Notes under the pieces: model-generated
Databases searched by the model: none
What the model saw: only the letters and a program-made list of their open reading frames with translations
Told to the model about the DNA's origin: nothing
Part shown: positions 43,745-51,365 of the stretch, piece by piece
Position numbering within the stretch: position 1 is the stretch's first letter
Layout of the letters: each line of letters begins with the position of its first letter
Translations under genes and position numbers: made by a program
NCBI GenBank assembly: GCA_021846505.1
Contig: JAJZWV010000014.1
Span: forward strand, 1 to 58,343
Length of the DNA: 58,343 bases
Direction: 5' to 3'
From: Bacillota bacterium
GTDB taxonomy: Bacteria > Bacillota > Sulfobacillia > Sulfobacillales > JAIMBI01

Positions 43745-44975
43745 TGCCGGCCACCACAAACCCCATGTAGTAGGCCACGTCGGCACCGCCCCAGGCCCGC
43801 GCCACCCAGCCGGTCCAAAGCGTCTGGGACATGAAAGGCACCGACGCGGCCACCCCGGTGAGGAACGCCCAGAGTCCCCACCCCACCGCCCGATTGGCCT
43901 CGTGCGGCTTCACGGCGTCCCAAAACAAGATGGCCAGCCACGGCGCCACCCAGTACGACAGCAGCAGCAAGAAGTTTTCGTACTGGGCGGCAAATCCCCC
44001 TTGAATACCCAGGAGCGTCAGCGCCGATCCTAAAATCCCTGTCAGCATCGCCGCCTGAACTCGGTCCCGCCCGAGGCCCAGGGTGAGCGTGCTGGTGGCG
44101 CCGGTGTACACGTTCAGCACGTTGGCCGTCACGGTGCCGCCCACCACCGCCAGGTACGCGATGGGCGCCAGCCGGCCGGCGCCCGCCGCCAAGAGGCCCA
44201 TGCTGGACGCCACGTGGAACCGCACGGCCATCAGGACGCCCAGCACCATCACGCCGGCGGTGGACACCAGCGAGCCGGCCAGCGCCCACCAAAACACCGT
44301 GAGGGCGGGGGTGCTGGCCGGCAGGTAGCGGGAGTAGTCTGCCGCGTAAGGCCCCCAGCTGAAAAGGTACGACGCGGCAATCGCCACTGTGAGAATCGCC
44401 ATGGGCCAGTTGGCGGCGCCGGCGGCGGCAGGCGTGGCGGCACCCGCGGTGTGCACGGCCAAGTACGCAAACAGCAGCAGCAGCACCACGCTGGCTACGC
44501 GCTCCACGCGGTGAATCATGTCGTGGCCGAAAATGGCCAGCCCCACTTGGATCACCACCATGACACCCAGGGCGGGGGCCACGGGCCAGCCCAGCAAGCT
44601 TTGCACCGCCTCCGTCCCCAGCACCGTGTTGACGGCAAACCACCCCGCACAAGACACCCAGTTCAATAGCGCCGGCAGCTTCACCCCCTGCCGGCCAAAA
44701 GCCCGCATCGACTGCGGCAGCGAGCCCAAGCCCGTCGCCGGCCCCAGCGCGGCCGCGCCCGCCACCAGCACCGAGCCAATCACGGCGCCCACCACCACGG
44801 CCGCCAGCGCCAGCCGCCAGTCTGGCTCCAGCGCCACGGCCAGCACGCCAATCACCCAGGCGGGAAATCCCAAGTTGGCGGCAAACCACAGCGTAAACAG
44901 CTGGACCGGGCGCCCATGCCGCGCCTCCGGCGGCACGGGCTCCACCCCTCGCCACTCCAACATCTGTGCGGCCAA
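43668..44975 (-). CDS. NCS1-family permease (nucleobase/cofactor-precursor type)
   Basis: A 435-residue protein with twelve membrane segments and the NCS1 pattern: start HGRPVQLFTLWFAANLGFPAW, NWVSCAGWFAVNT, FSWGPYAADYSRYLP, ANVLNVYTGATSTLTLG, and YWVAPWLAILFWD. Known members import cytosine, uracil, allantoin, thiamine precursors or nicotinate-like compounds with H+ or Na+. The TTG at 44975 is chosen because GGGGGAG (44981-44987) precedes it; ATG 45011 has no ribosome binding site. A palindrome at 45019-45040 and the neighbouring niaR suggest a pyridine substrate (inference). Confidence 0.85.
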   Translation of the reverse strand: MAAQMLEWRGVEPVPPEARHGRPVQLFTLWFAANLGFPAWVIGVLAVALEPDWRLALAAVVVGAVIGSVLVAGAAALGPATGLGSLPQSMRAFGRQGVKLPALLNWVSCAGWFAVNTVLGTEAVQSLLGWPVAPALGVMVVIQVGLAIFGHDMIHRVERVASVVLLLLFAYLAVHTAGAATPAAAGAANWPMAILTVAIAASYLFSWGPYAADYSRYLPASTPALTVFWWALAGSLVSTAGVMVLGVLMAVRFHVASSMGLLAAGAGRLAPIAYLAVVGGTVTANVLNVYTGATSTLTLGLGRDRVQAAMLTGILGSALTLLGIQGGFAAQYENFLLLLSYWVAPWLAILFWDAVKPHEANRAVGWGLWAFLTGVAASVPFMSQTLWTGWVARAWGGADVAYYMGFVVAGITYWYWAIRPRGTPVPEEPRGRVPA

Positions 44976-45018
44976 TCTCTCTCCCCCAATGCCGGACATG
45001 TTCTGCCACATCAGTCTC

Positions 45019-45040
45019 TGTCAACACACATGTCTTGTCA
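45019..45040. promoter_or_regulatory. 22-bp imperfect palindrome, candidate NiaR operator
   Basis: Arms TGTCAACACA and TGTCTTGTCA (8 of 10 positions symmetric) around CA, 43 bases before the permease start. Read toward the permease, the site carries TTGACA at 45019-45024, and a second TTGACA at 45036-45041 straddles its far edge. The position fits a repressor covering a promoter. Assignment to NiaR is inferred from the neighbouring gene. Confidence 0.5.
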
Positions 45041-46139
45041 ATGACGCAAGCCGTCTTCCCTCCAGCAAATTTTCGGGCGCGGCCGCAGCGAGACCACTTG
45101 GCTGCACTCGGATCCCGGAAGCTTGTCGGCGGGGGAACACTCCGCCACGGGCCGCGGGTGTGGCCTCGCGCCTCGGTGCCGAGTCTCCGGACTAGACCAG
45201 CGACCCGAGGCCGATGGCCAGGACTTCGTCACGCAGGTCGCAGCCGCGGTTGATTCGGAATGTCGGCCCGGCGCCCCAAGAGCGCCTCCGGGCCGACAGC
45301 TAGCCCTCCTAGATCCAACAGCGTCCGGACGGGCACTGTCGGGATAAGTCGAACAGCACGTCAGTGTCACTCAACGAATGGAAATCGTCCCGCAGCACCG
45401 AGCCAAACAGCGACAGCTCCCGGATTCCTCAGCGGCGGCACCGCCTATTCAGCCGCCCCCCATCGATTGCGGCGCGCCGTGGCCCGGCCGCATTTTGCGG
45501 CTTGGCCACGGCCATCTTCCCCACGCACGCTTTCCTTGGTCCACAAGACGCCCAGGTGGCAGCAGCTCAAGAACCGACAGCGGTGCTGGGCTAGCGCACG
45601 AGCAGCTCTCGGGGGATCGCCGCGCCGCTCGGGTGGACGGTGCGCGTCCGAAGTGGGCAGCCGGAGGCATGTCCGGGGCGCGGCGGCACGCATCGGCCCC
45701 GCCATGGGAGGTGATGGCTGCGGGTCGTGGGTACATGGGGTGGCCGATCCGCGCGTCCCGGTGGCGTGGGCGCCCGTGCGCTAGCGGGGCCTGAGGTGCC
45801 ACCCCGTGCGCCGGCACGTCCGGCGCCAGGCGGGGACCGCTGTCGTGGCGCGGCCACCGTGCTGGGCGTGGGGGTCGCCGTCTGCGGCGCGTGGTGGGCC
45901 CCAAGTGCCGCGAGATGACGACATCGGATAGGCATGCCGGGGACCTGGTGCTGTCCATCAAGGGCTCTCTGGCAATAATCGGCAGGTCGGGCTGCCCGCC
46001 CTTTAAGGTCCCCTCCCTGGGCGCGAGCGGCCTGGCGTCTCTGGCCTGCTTGCTTGTGATACCATCGCCAAGCGGCTTTGGCACGCCCGCCGCCCGAGCG
46101 GCCCGGCTGCCCATGAAAGACGAGAAAGGACGGCCACGC
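45041..46139. other. 1.1-kb region without a recognisable gene
   Basis: Open frames exist on both strands but are Arg/Pro/Gly/Ser-rich and lack ribosome binding sites. A strong inverted repeat is at 45261-45298. TGTGATACC near 46055 could be an extended -10 for the helicase gene. It may hold a decayed gene or an unrecognised RNA. Confidence 0.45.
45261..45298. repeat. Strong inverted repeat
   Basis: TGTCGGCCCGG and CCGGGCCGACA are perfectly complementary 11-base arms 16 bases apart, and the loop contains a further GCGC pairing. No adjacent gene ends here, so a lone terminator or a structured RNA are both possible. Confidence 0.55.
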
Positions 46140-47954
46140 ATGTCGCACTCTCATTCGGCCCTTGGCGGCCCGCCGCCGGAGGTGCGCGCCGCCGATGCCG
46201 AGCAGCCGGTGGCTGATGCCTTTTATGCCTGGGCTCCCAGTGAGCTGGCCCGCCGCCGCCACGCCGCCGATCAGGCGCGGGCGCGAGCGCGCGCCACCAG
46301 CGATGAAGTGCGCTGGCAGGTGGCCGAGCGGGCTCTGGCTCGGCACCAGCAGCTGGCCGACATGCTGGCACACCAGGACCCTTATTTTGCGCGCATCCGC
46401 TGCACCGTGATGGATGATGGGGACACTCCCGTCCCGCTGGACGTCCGCGTCAGCAACTACGCCCGCTCCGAGTCGTTTCCGGTGCCCTCCGGGTCGGGCG
46501 AAATGCTGGACGTGAGCCACTTGGCAGCGCTGGCGGACCTGGTGCGCCACCCCCAGCAATCGGCGCTGGCGATCAGCCTCTCAGAGCGGCAGCTGCTGCA
46601 GGCGGGCGGCACCGGGGAGCTGGAGGTTCGCGGCACCGCAGTGGAAGACGTCGAGTGGGACGGCCGGCAGATAGTGCGGGTGGCACCCCGGTTCGGGGCA
46701 GTGTTTGAAGACCGCGTCAAGCGCCGGCTGGCGGCCGGACCCTCCACCAGCCTCGAGGCCATGGCGGATGTGCTGGACGCCGAGCAGAGCCGCATCCTGG
46801 CCCACCGGGACCCGCGCCGCCGCGTGCTCCTCCTGGATGGGCCCGCCGGCACCGGCAAAACCGTGGTGGCCGCCCACCGCATCGCGGTGGCGGCTCCACC
46901 CGACCGGCCCGGGCTGTACGTGGTGCCGTCGCCCACCCTGGCGGCCTACGTCCGCCCGGTGCTGCCGCGCCTGGGCCTCGCCCGCGGCACCGACGTGGCC
47001 ACCCCTCAAAGTTTGCTGGCGCGCCTAGCGCCCGAGCTGGTGCCCTGGGTGGTGGCAGAGCCCGAGAGCCCCTGGCCCGCGGATGGCGTGCGCCAGATCC
47101 TGGCCGCGCCCCGGAACAGCGCCGCACGATTTTTGGAAGGGGTGGCGGACGCGTTCCGGCACCCCGCCGCGCTGCTGCTGCTGGCCGTGCACATAGGCCG
47201 GCGCCTGAGTCCCGCACCCGCCTGGGTGATTGTCGACGAAGTCCAGTCGCTGCCGGAGCCGGGTCTTGGGGCGCTTGGCCGCCTCGCGGCCCCCGACGCC
47301 TGGTGGGTGCTGGCCGGCGACGCCCTGCAGGCGGAGTTGGATGGCTTTGCGTTTCGCGGCGCCGCCCGGCAGCTGGGCCCCGGACACGGAGTCCCCCAGC
47401 GGGTGCGGCTCCGCCAGGCGTACCGGATTCCCCCCGTCATTCATGCCGCCGGCGAGGCGATCCGGCGGCGGCTGGATCCGGAGGGCCCAGCCAGCGACAG
47501 CGTGCGCTGGCACGCGGTTCCGGGGGCCGTGGGGCGCTGGGAGGCGGATCCGGCGGATCCCGCCGCCGCGATCCGGCGCTGGCTGGAGGCCGCGCGGGCC
47601 GCAGCCCCCTCGGGCACCATGGCGGTGATTTTGCCCGACGGCTGGCGTGGCGCCCAGGTGGACGCGGCTCATCGCCTGCTGGCCGAAGTGGGCGCGGCCC
47701 CGGAGCGGCTCGTCCCGGATCCAGTCTACCGAGGCGGCTTGGTGCTGGCGCCCCTGGCGCTGCTGCGCGGGTTGGAATTTGATGCCGTGCTGATTTGGGA
47801 CGCCAGCGCCCGCACCTATCCCGACACACCCGCTGCGGGGCGCCGGGTGTACACGGCCGTCACGCGCGCTCGGCGCCTGGCGGCCGCCCTGACGGCCACC
47901 GACCCATCCCCCTGGGTGGCGGACTGGCCCGTACATCGCGCGCCCATGGGGTAA
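46140..47954 (+). CDS. HelD-like superfamily 1 helicase
   Basis: A 604-residue UvrD/HelD-type ATPase. The N-terminal region has a helical Ala/Arg stretch and HQDPYFARIRC, like the HelD region that enters RNA polymerase. Walker A is GPAGTGKTVVAAHR (about residue 240), motif II VIVDEVQSL, motif III LAGDALQAELDGF, motif IV RLRQAYRIPPVI and motif VI YTAVTRARRLAAAL. HelD releases stalled RNA polymerase from DNA. The ATG at 46140 is preceded by GAAAGGA; the upstream in-frame sequence is low-complexity. It is shorter than typical HelD (about 700-770), so another SF1 role remains possible. Confidence 0.8.
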   Translation: MSHSHSALGGPPPEVRAADAEQPVADAFYAWAPSELARRRHAADQARARARATSDEVRWQVAERALARHQQLADMLAHQDPYFARIRCTVMDDGDTPVPLDVRVSNYARSESFPVPSGSGEMLDVSHLAALADLVRHPQQSALAISLSERQLLQAGGTGELEVRGTAVEDVEWDGRQIVRVAPRFGAVFEDRVKRRLAAGPSTSLEAMADVLDAEQSRILAHRDPRRRVLLLDGPAGTGKTVVAAHRIAVAAPPDRPGLYVVPSPTLAAYVRPVLPRLGLARGTDVATPQSLLARLAPELVPWVVAEPESPWPADGVRQILAAPRNSAARFLEGVADAFRHPAALLLLAVHIGRRLSPAPAWVIVDEVQSLPEPGLGALGRLAAPDAWWVLAGDALQAELDGFAFRGAARQLGPGHGVPQRVRLRQAYRIPPVIHAAGEAIRRRLDPEGPASDSVRWHAVPGAVGRWEADPADPAAAIRRWLEAARAAAPSGTMAVILPDGWRGAQVDAAHRLLAEVGAAPERLVPDPVYRGGLVLAPLALLRGLEFDAVLIWDASARTYPDTPAAGRRVYTAVTRARRLAAALTATDPSPWVADWPVHRAPMG

Positions 47955-47960
47955 CATAAT
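47955..47960 (+). promoter_or_regulatory. Possible -10 (CATAAT) of the DHH phosphoesterase gene
   Basis: CATAAT directly follows the helicase stop codon. No convincing -35 is present, so the gene may instead be co-transcribed with the helicase. Confidence 0.3.
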
Positions 47961-48043
47961 AGGCCGAGGCGGATCGGCCGCTGGATCGCATGTTGAGAGC
48001 GCCCCGGCACACAACGTCCCACTTCTTTGAGGAGGCTTCTCGG

Positions 48044-48985
48044 ATGGGCACACCGCTGACGCTGGTAACCCACGACCACTGCCTGGACGGCGCCACCTGC
48101 GGCGTGCTGGGGCTGGCGGCCGGCATGCTGCCCGCCTTCGTCTACCCCGACGGCGCTCAGGCGTTTCTGTCCAATCTCCCGCTGGATCGGCCGGTGGTGC
48201 TGGCCGACGTGTCGTTCCCGCCCGAGGTTTACCCCCGGGAGGCTGAGCGTCTTGTCGCCCTGATTGACCACCACCAGTCGGCACTGCCGCTGGCCGATCG
48301 GCCGCGGGTCCACATCGACCAGCGCCACTGCGCCAGCACCTTGCTGTACGAATGGCTGACCGCCACTGGTCGGCTGGCGACAGACGACGCCCGCTGGCGC
48401 CCACTGCTGGATCCGGTGGACGACTATGACCTGTGGCGGCCCGAGCACAAGGCGGGCCAAGCCTTAAGCCGCCTCTACATGGCGCGCGGGTGGGCGTGGT
48501 TTCGCGACAAGTTTCGGGATGGCTGGTCTCCGCTGACGGAGGGCGAACTCCAGCAGCTGCAGCAGCTGGAATCCGAAGAAGCCGCCTTTGTAGACCACTA
48601 CAGCGGCCGGGCGGAGCTGTTTGATGCCGCATCCCACCGGCTGGCCGTCGTGTGGCTCGAGGAGGAAGGCGCCGTCAACGAGCTGTCGCACCGACTGTTG
48701 ACCCAGCACGCGCTGGCGGGCGTCATTGCCATCAAGCCGGATGGCCGCCTCTCGTGCCGAACCAGCCCCGTGCTGGACGCGGCGCGCCTCATGGAAGCCG
48801 GATTTCAGGGCGGCGGCCACCCGCGCGCGGCTGGCGGGCGGCTCCCGGCGGGCATCCAGCCGGCAGACGGCGCGGCGTGGGTCAAGGAGCGCACCGCCGA
48901 GGCGCTCGCGCCGGGCACCGCGGATTTCATGCGGGCGGCGCCACCTCCTGGTGGTCGGGAGGGCGTCCCTCACCCCTCGCGGTGA
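48044..48985 (+). CDS. DHH/DHHA1-family phosphoesterase
   Basis: A 313-residue protein of the NrnA/RecJ superfamily, Mn-dependent hydrolases of short oligonucleotides or cyclic dinucleotides. Motif I is THDHCLDGAT (usual form DHxNxDGDA), motif II is VLADVSF, the DHH motif is LIDHHQSA (about residue 82) and the C-terminal DHHA1 motif is GGGHPRAAGG (about 265). Motif I lacks the second Asp of DGD, which may change metal binding. ATG 48044 follows GAGGAGG eight bases upstream. The end overlaps the convergent DUF998 gene by 59 bases. Confidence 0.83.
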   Translation: MGTPLTLVTHDHCLDGATCGVLGLAAGMLPAFVYPDGAQAFLSNLPLDRPVVLADVSFPPEVYPREAERLVALIDHHQSALPLADRPRVHIDQRHCASTLLYEWLTATGRLATDDARWRPLLDPVDDYDLWRPEHKAGQALSRLYMARGWAWFRDKFRDGWSPLTEGELQQLQQLESEEAAFVDHYSGRAELFDAASHRLAVVWLEEEGAVNELSHRLLTQHALAGVIAIKPDGRLSCRTSPVLDAARLMEAGFQGGGHPRAAGGRLPAGIQPADGAAWVKERTAEALAPGTADFMRAAPPPGGREGVPHPSR

Positions 48986-49622
48986 GGCGCCGCACCTCGG
49001 CCGCCATCCACAGAGCCGCCGTGAGCGCGGCGGCGCGCTCCCACAGGCCGCTGGGCCCTCCCTGCAGCACTGCCACCGCAAACGCGGCCACACTGGCCAG
49101 AAGCAGGAGTGCCGCCAGCGCTGACACTATGCGCCACGCAGCCGGCGCGGCCGGGGAGGTGGCCTCCAGCAAGCAGGAGCCCAGGGCGGCCGCCAGCACG
49201 GCCACCGCAGCCGCAATGTGGGCTATTCCCATCGCGGTCAGATACCCGAACGGCGTGGCGAGCCCGCCAGCTCTCATGCGGTGCTGGCGCACCAGTCCCA
49301 TGGCCACCATCCCCATCCCGCCCAGCGCCTGCCAGCGCGCCAGCGCCTGATCCTGGCGGCGGGTAGCCGGCATGGCTGACGCCGCCAAAATCCCGGCGAA
49401 CGTGAGTACCAGCAGGCCGGACCCGATGAAGTCCAGGTTTTGCACCCAGCCCCACGGGCCGTGGCTGAGGAAGCTGATGGACTGCTGCCAAGGGTTTACG
49501 GCCGGGCGTGCCAAGTCTTCCACCACAAAGACGGCCGTAAAGAGGCCGGGGCCCGCCGCGCCCAGCCAGAGCCACCGGGGTGATCGGCCCCGGCGGGCGG
49601 GCGGCACCACGGCACGGTGCAT
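48927..49622 (-). CDS. DUF998-family membrane protein
   Basis: A 231-residue protein with six membrane segments. DUF998 pattern: PWQQSISFLSHGPWGWVQN followed by LDFIGSGLLVLTFAGIL. The function of the family is unknown. ATG 49622 follows AAAGGGGGG five bases upstream. It lies 34 bases after the L,D-transpeptidase gene on the same strand, so they are probably one operon. Confidence 0.78.
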   Translation of the reverse strand: MHRAVVPPARRGRSPRWLWLGAAGPGLFTAVFVVEDLARPAVNPWQQSISFLSHGPWGWVQNLDFIGSGLLVLTFAGILAASAMPATRRQDQALARWQALGGMGMVAMGLVRQHRMRAGGLATPFGYLTAMGIAHIAAAVAVLAAALGSCLLEATSPAAPAAWRIVSALAALLLLASVAAFAVAVLQGGPSGLWERAAALTAALWMAAEVRRLTARGEGRPPDHQEVAPPA

Positions 49623-49656
49623 GCCCACCCCCCCTTTGTTGGCCCCTGCCTCAATC

Positions 49657-50940
49657 CTACGCCGGAGATCCGGGTAGGGGCAGCACCGTGACCAGCGTGC
49701 CGTAGTGCATATAGCTGTACACTTTCCGGGCGGTGGCCACTGGAAGCTCCACACACCCAGCGCTTTGGGGAAACCCGTAGCGGCTGCGCGGAAATCCGTG
49801 CACCGCGTCATTGCCTTTGAAGTAGTTGACCCACGGCACGTGGGGGTAGTAGTACGGCTTGCCGGTGCCGGGGTCGGTGCCGCGCATCGCCTGGGCGGTG
49901 TAGCGCAGAAACACGGGGAAGGTGCCCACGTGTGTCACCCCGGGGGGCTTCGCGGTGTTGGCCAGGGACTCGATCTTCAGTCGGCCGTTAAACCACAGCC
50001 GGAGCCGCTCGGGGTGGCCTTGGGACACCTCGACGTAGGTGTACCCCTCCGTGTTTTGGGCATGGGCCGCCACGTGCGCCGTTAGATCCGCCCAAAACAC
50101 TTGGTTGGTGGGGGTCTCGACCGGGAGCCCCGTCTCCCGCTCAAACTGCCAGACCGCCCCCGTGGTGAGCACGTTCGAGGTGCCAGGGGTCCACAGCGAG
50201 GTCAGCGCCGCCGGGAGTGGATAGCGCCAGACAAACCGGCCCGAGCCTTGTGCCAGCCGCTGCCACTTTAGCGGCAAGTAGCCCAGCTCCGCCAAGTCAC
50301 GCTGCAGCGTCAGCATCGGCGACCCGGCCGGCACGCCGTTCCACCGCAGCACCGCCGGCGCGGACCACGCTTCCCAGGGTGTGGCTCGGGTTTCGACGTC
50401 CACCGTTCCACTCGCGGCCTCAGCGCTCTCCGCCTGCGCGTCATAGTCCGCCGCCACCGTCTGGGGCTGGCGGCCAAGCCCCCGCACCTCACCCGCGCGG
50501 GTAAACGACACCACCACCGGACTGCCCAGCGCCACGGTCTCGTGATGGAACTGCAGGCGCGGCGCGGGAGGCGTCACAAATGTGCGGGACACAACCACCG
50601 ACTTGCCGGGCACCCAGGCCAGCCACGCGGGCAGCGATACCGTGACCGCCACTTCGACCCGCCGGCCAGCGGGCAGCGGCTGCATAGGCCGAAGTCCCCC
50701 GCTTGGACTCACGGCCAGCGCCACCTGGTGAGATCCCCAGGACGCCCTGGCCGACACGGCACGCGTGCCCCTCCCCAGCTCCACCCTTCCCAGCAGGCGC
50801 CCGCCCACTGCCAGGCGAGCCGCGGGGTGCCAGGTGGCGGCCACCAGCGCACCGGCGAGCACCGCCAGGACCATCAGCAGCCGGCCGCTGCGAACGCGGC
50901 GGCGCCGGCGGTAGCCTTTCGGCGCGCTGGCCGGCCTCAC
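49657..50940 (-). CDS. L,D-transpeptidase (YkuD) with membrane anchor
   Basis: A 427-residue protein. A basic start and one membrane segment (LLMVLAVLAGALVAATW) anchor it facing out; Ig-like wall domains follow, then a peptidoglycan-binding-like segment (PMLTLQRDLAELGYLPL) and a C-terminal YkuD domain. The catalytic stretch is HGFPRSRYGFPQSAGCVELP: His and Cys are present, but the usual S-H-G-C reads S-A-G-C. It would form 3-3 crosslinks or attach proteins in the wall. The GTG at 50940 is chosen for GGGGGA four to five bases upstream; ATG 51006 without a ribosome binding site is the alternative. A hairpin (49655-49677) overlaps the stop. Confidence 0.82.
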   Translation of the reverse strand: MRPASAPKGYRRRRRVRSGRLLMVLAVLAGALVAATWHPAARLAVGGRLLGRVELGRGTRAVSARASWGSHQVALAVSPSGGLRPMQPLPAGRRVEVAVTVSLPAWLAWVPGKSVVVSRTFVTPPAPRLQFHHETVALGSPVVVSFTRAGEVRGLGRQPQTVAADYDAQAESAEAASGTVDVETRATPWEAWSAPAVLRWNGVPAGSPMLTLQRDLAELGYLPLKWQRLAQGSGRFVWRYPLPAALTSLWTPGTSNVLTTGAVWQFERETGLPVETPTNQVFWADLTAHVAAHAQNTEGYTYVEVSQGHPERLRLWFNGRLKIESLANTAKPPGVTHVGTFPVFLRYTAQAMRGTDPGTGKPYYYPHVPWVNYFKGNDAVHGFPRSRYGFPQSAGCVELPVATARKVYSYMHYGTLVTVLPLPGSPA

Positions 50941-51078
50941 CGGTCCCCCAGAGGGGCCGTGCCGCCCCCACGACCATCGTCTCGGCCACCCGTGGCACGG
51001 ACCCATGCAGCAAATTCATTGGCAGACCTATGAAACCTCACCGGCGACTCCCCCCGGAGATCAATGTGACGCCATTCG

Positions 51079-51132
51079 AGACCCATTGCAGGCCCACTGC
51101 AGACCCACTAAAGACCCATTGTAGACCATGCC
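51079..51132. repeat. 11-bp direct repeats upstream of the NRAMP gene
   Basis: Units AGACCCATTGC, AGGCCCACTGC, AGACCCACTAA, AGACCCATTGT and a partial AGACCATGCC, head to tail with no gaps. Eleven bases is about one helix turn, so all copies face the same side of the DNA. The array lies in the 359-base gap 51007-51365, which has no gene. Confidence 0.7.
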
Positions 51133-51279
51133 GCGAGATGTCTCTCGACCGCCCGCCCGGCCAGCCGCTGGATAGGCTGGCGGACGTCATCCATTCCCTC
51201 CGGCGGCTGGACGCGAGGCAAAAAATGCCGCGGCTGGAGAGGGACAACGCACGCCCGCTGGTGAGTCCCGTACCGTGTA

Positions 51280-51293
51280 TTGCCCATGGGCAA
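51280..51293. promoter_or_regulatory. Perfect palindrome, candidate metal-regulator operator
   Basis: TTGCCCATGGGCAA lies 72 bases before the NRAMP start. It has the TTGCC-n4-GGCAA shape of MntR/DtxR-type boxes. The assignment is inferred from position and shape. Confidence 0.5.
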
Positions 51294-51365
51294 CAAAGTG
51301 ATCCGGGGGCAACAGCGGCGGCTGGCTCTCCGGTCGGAGCTCAAGCTTGAAAGGAGGAATCTCGC

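Noticed and set aside
45260-45784. 174-codon plus-strand frame in the 1.1-kb gap
   Set aside because: Ser/Arg/Pro-rich, no family, no ribosome binding site.
51079-51132. Repeats considered as a CRISPR array
   Set aside because: Units are 11 bp with no spacers and no cas gene nearby.
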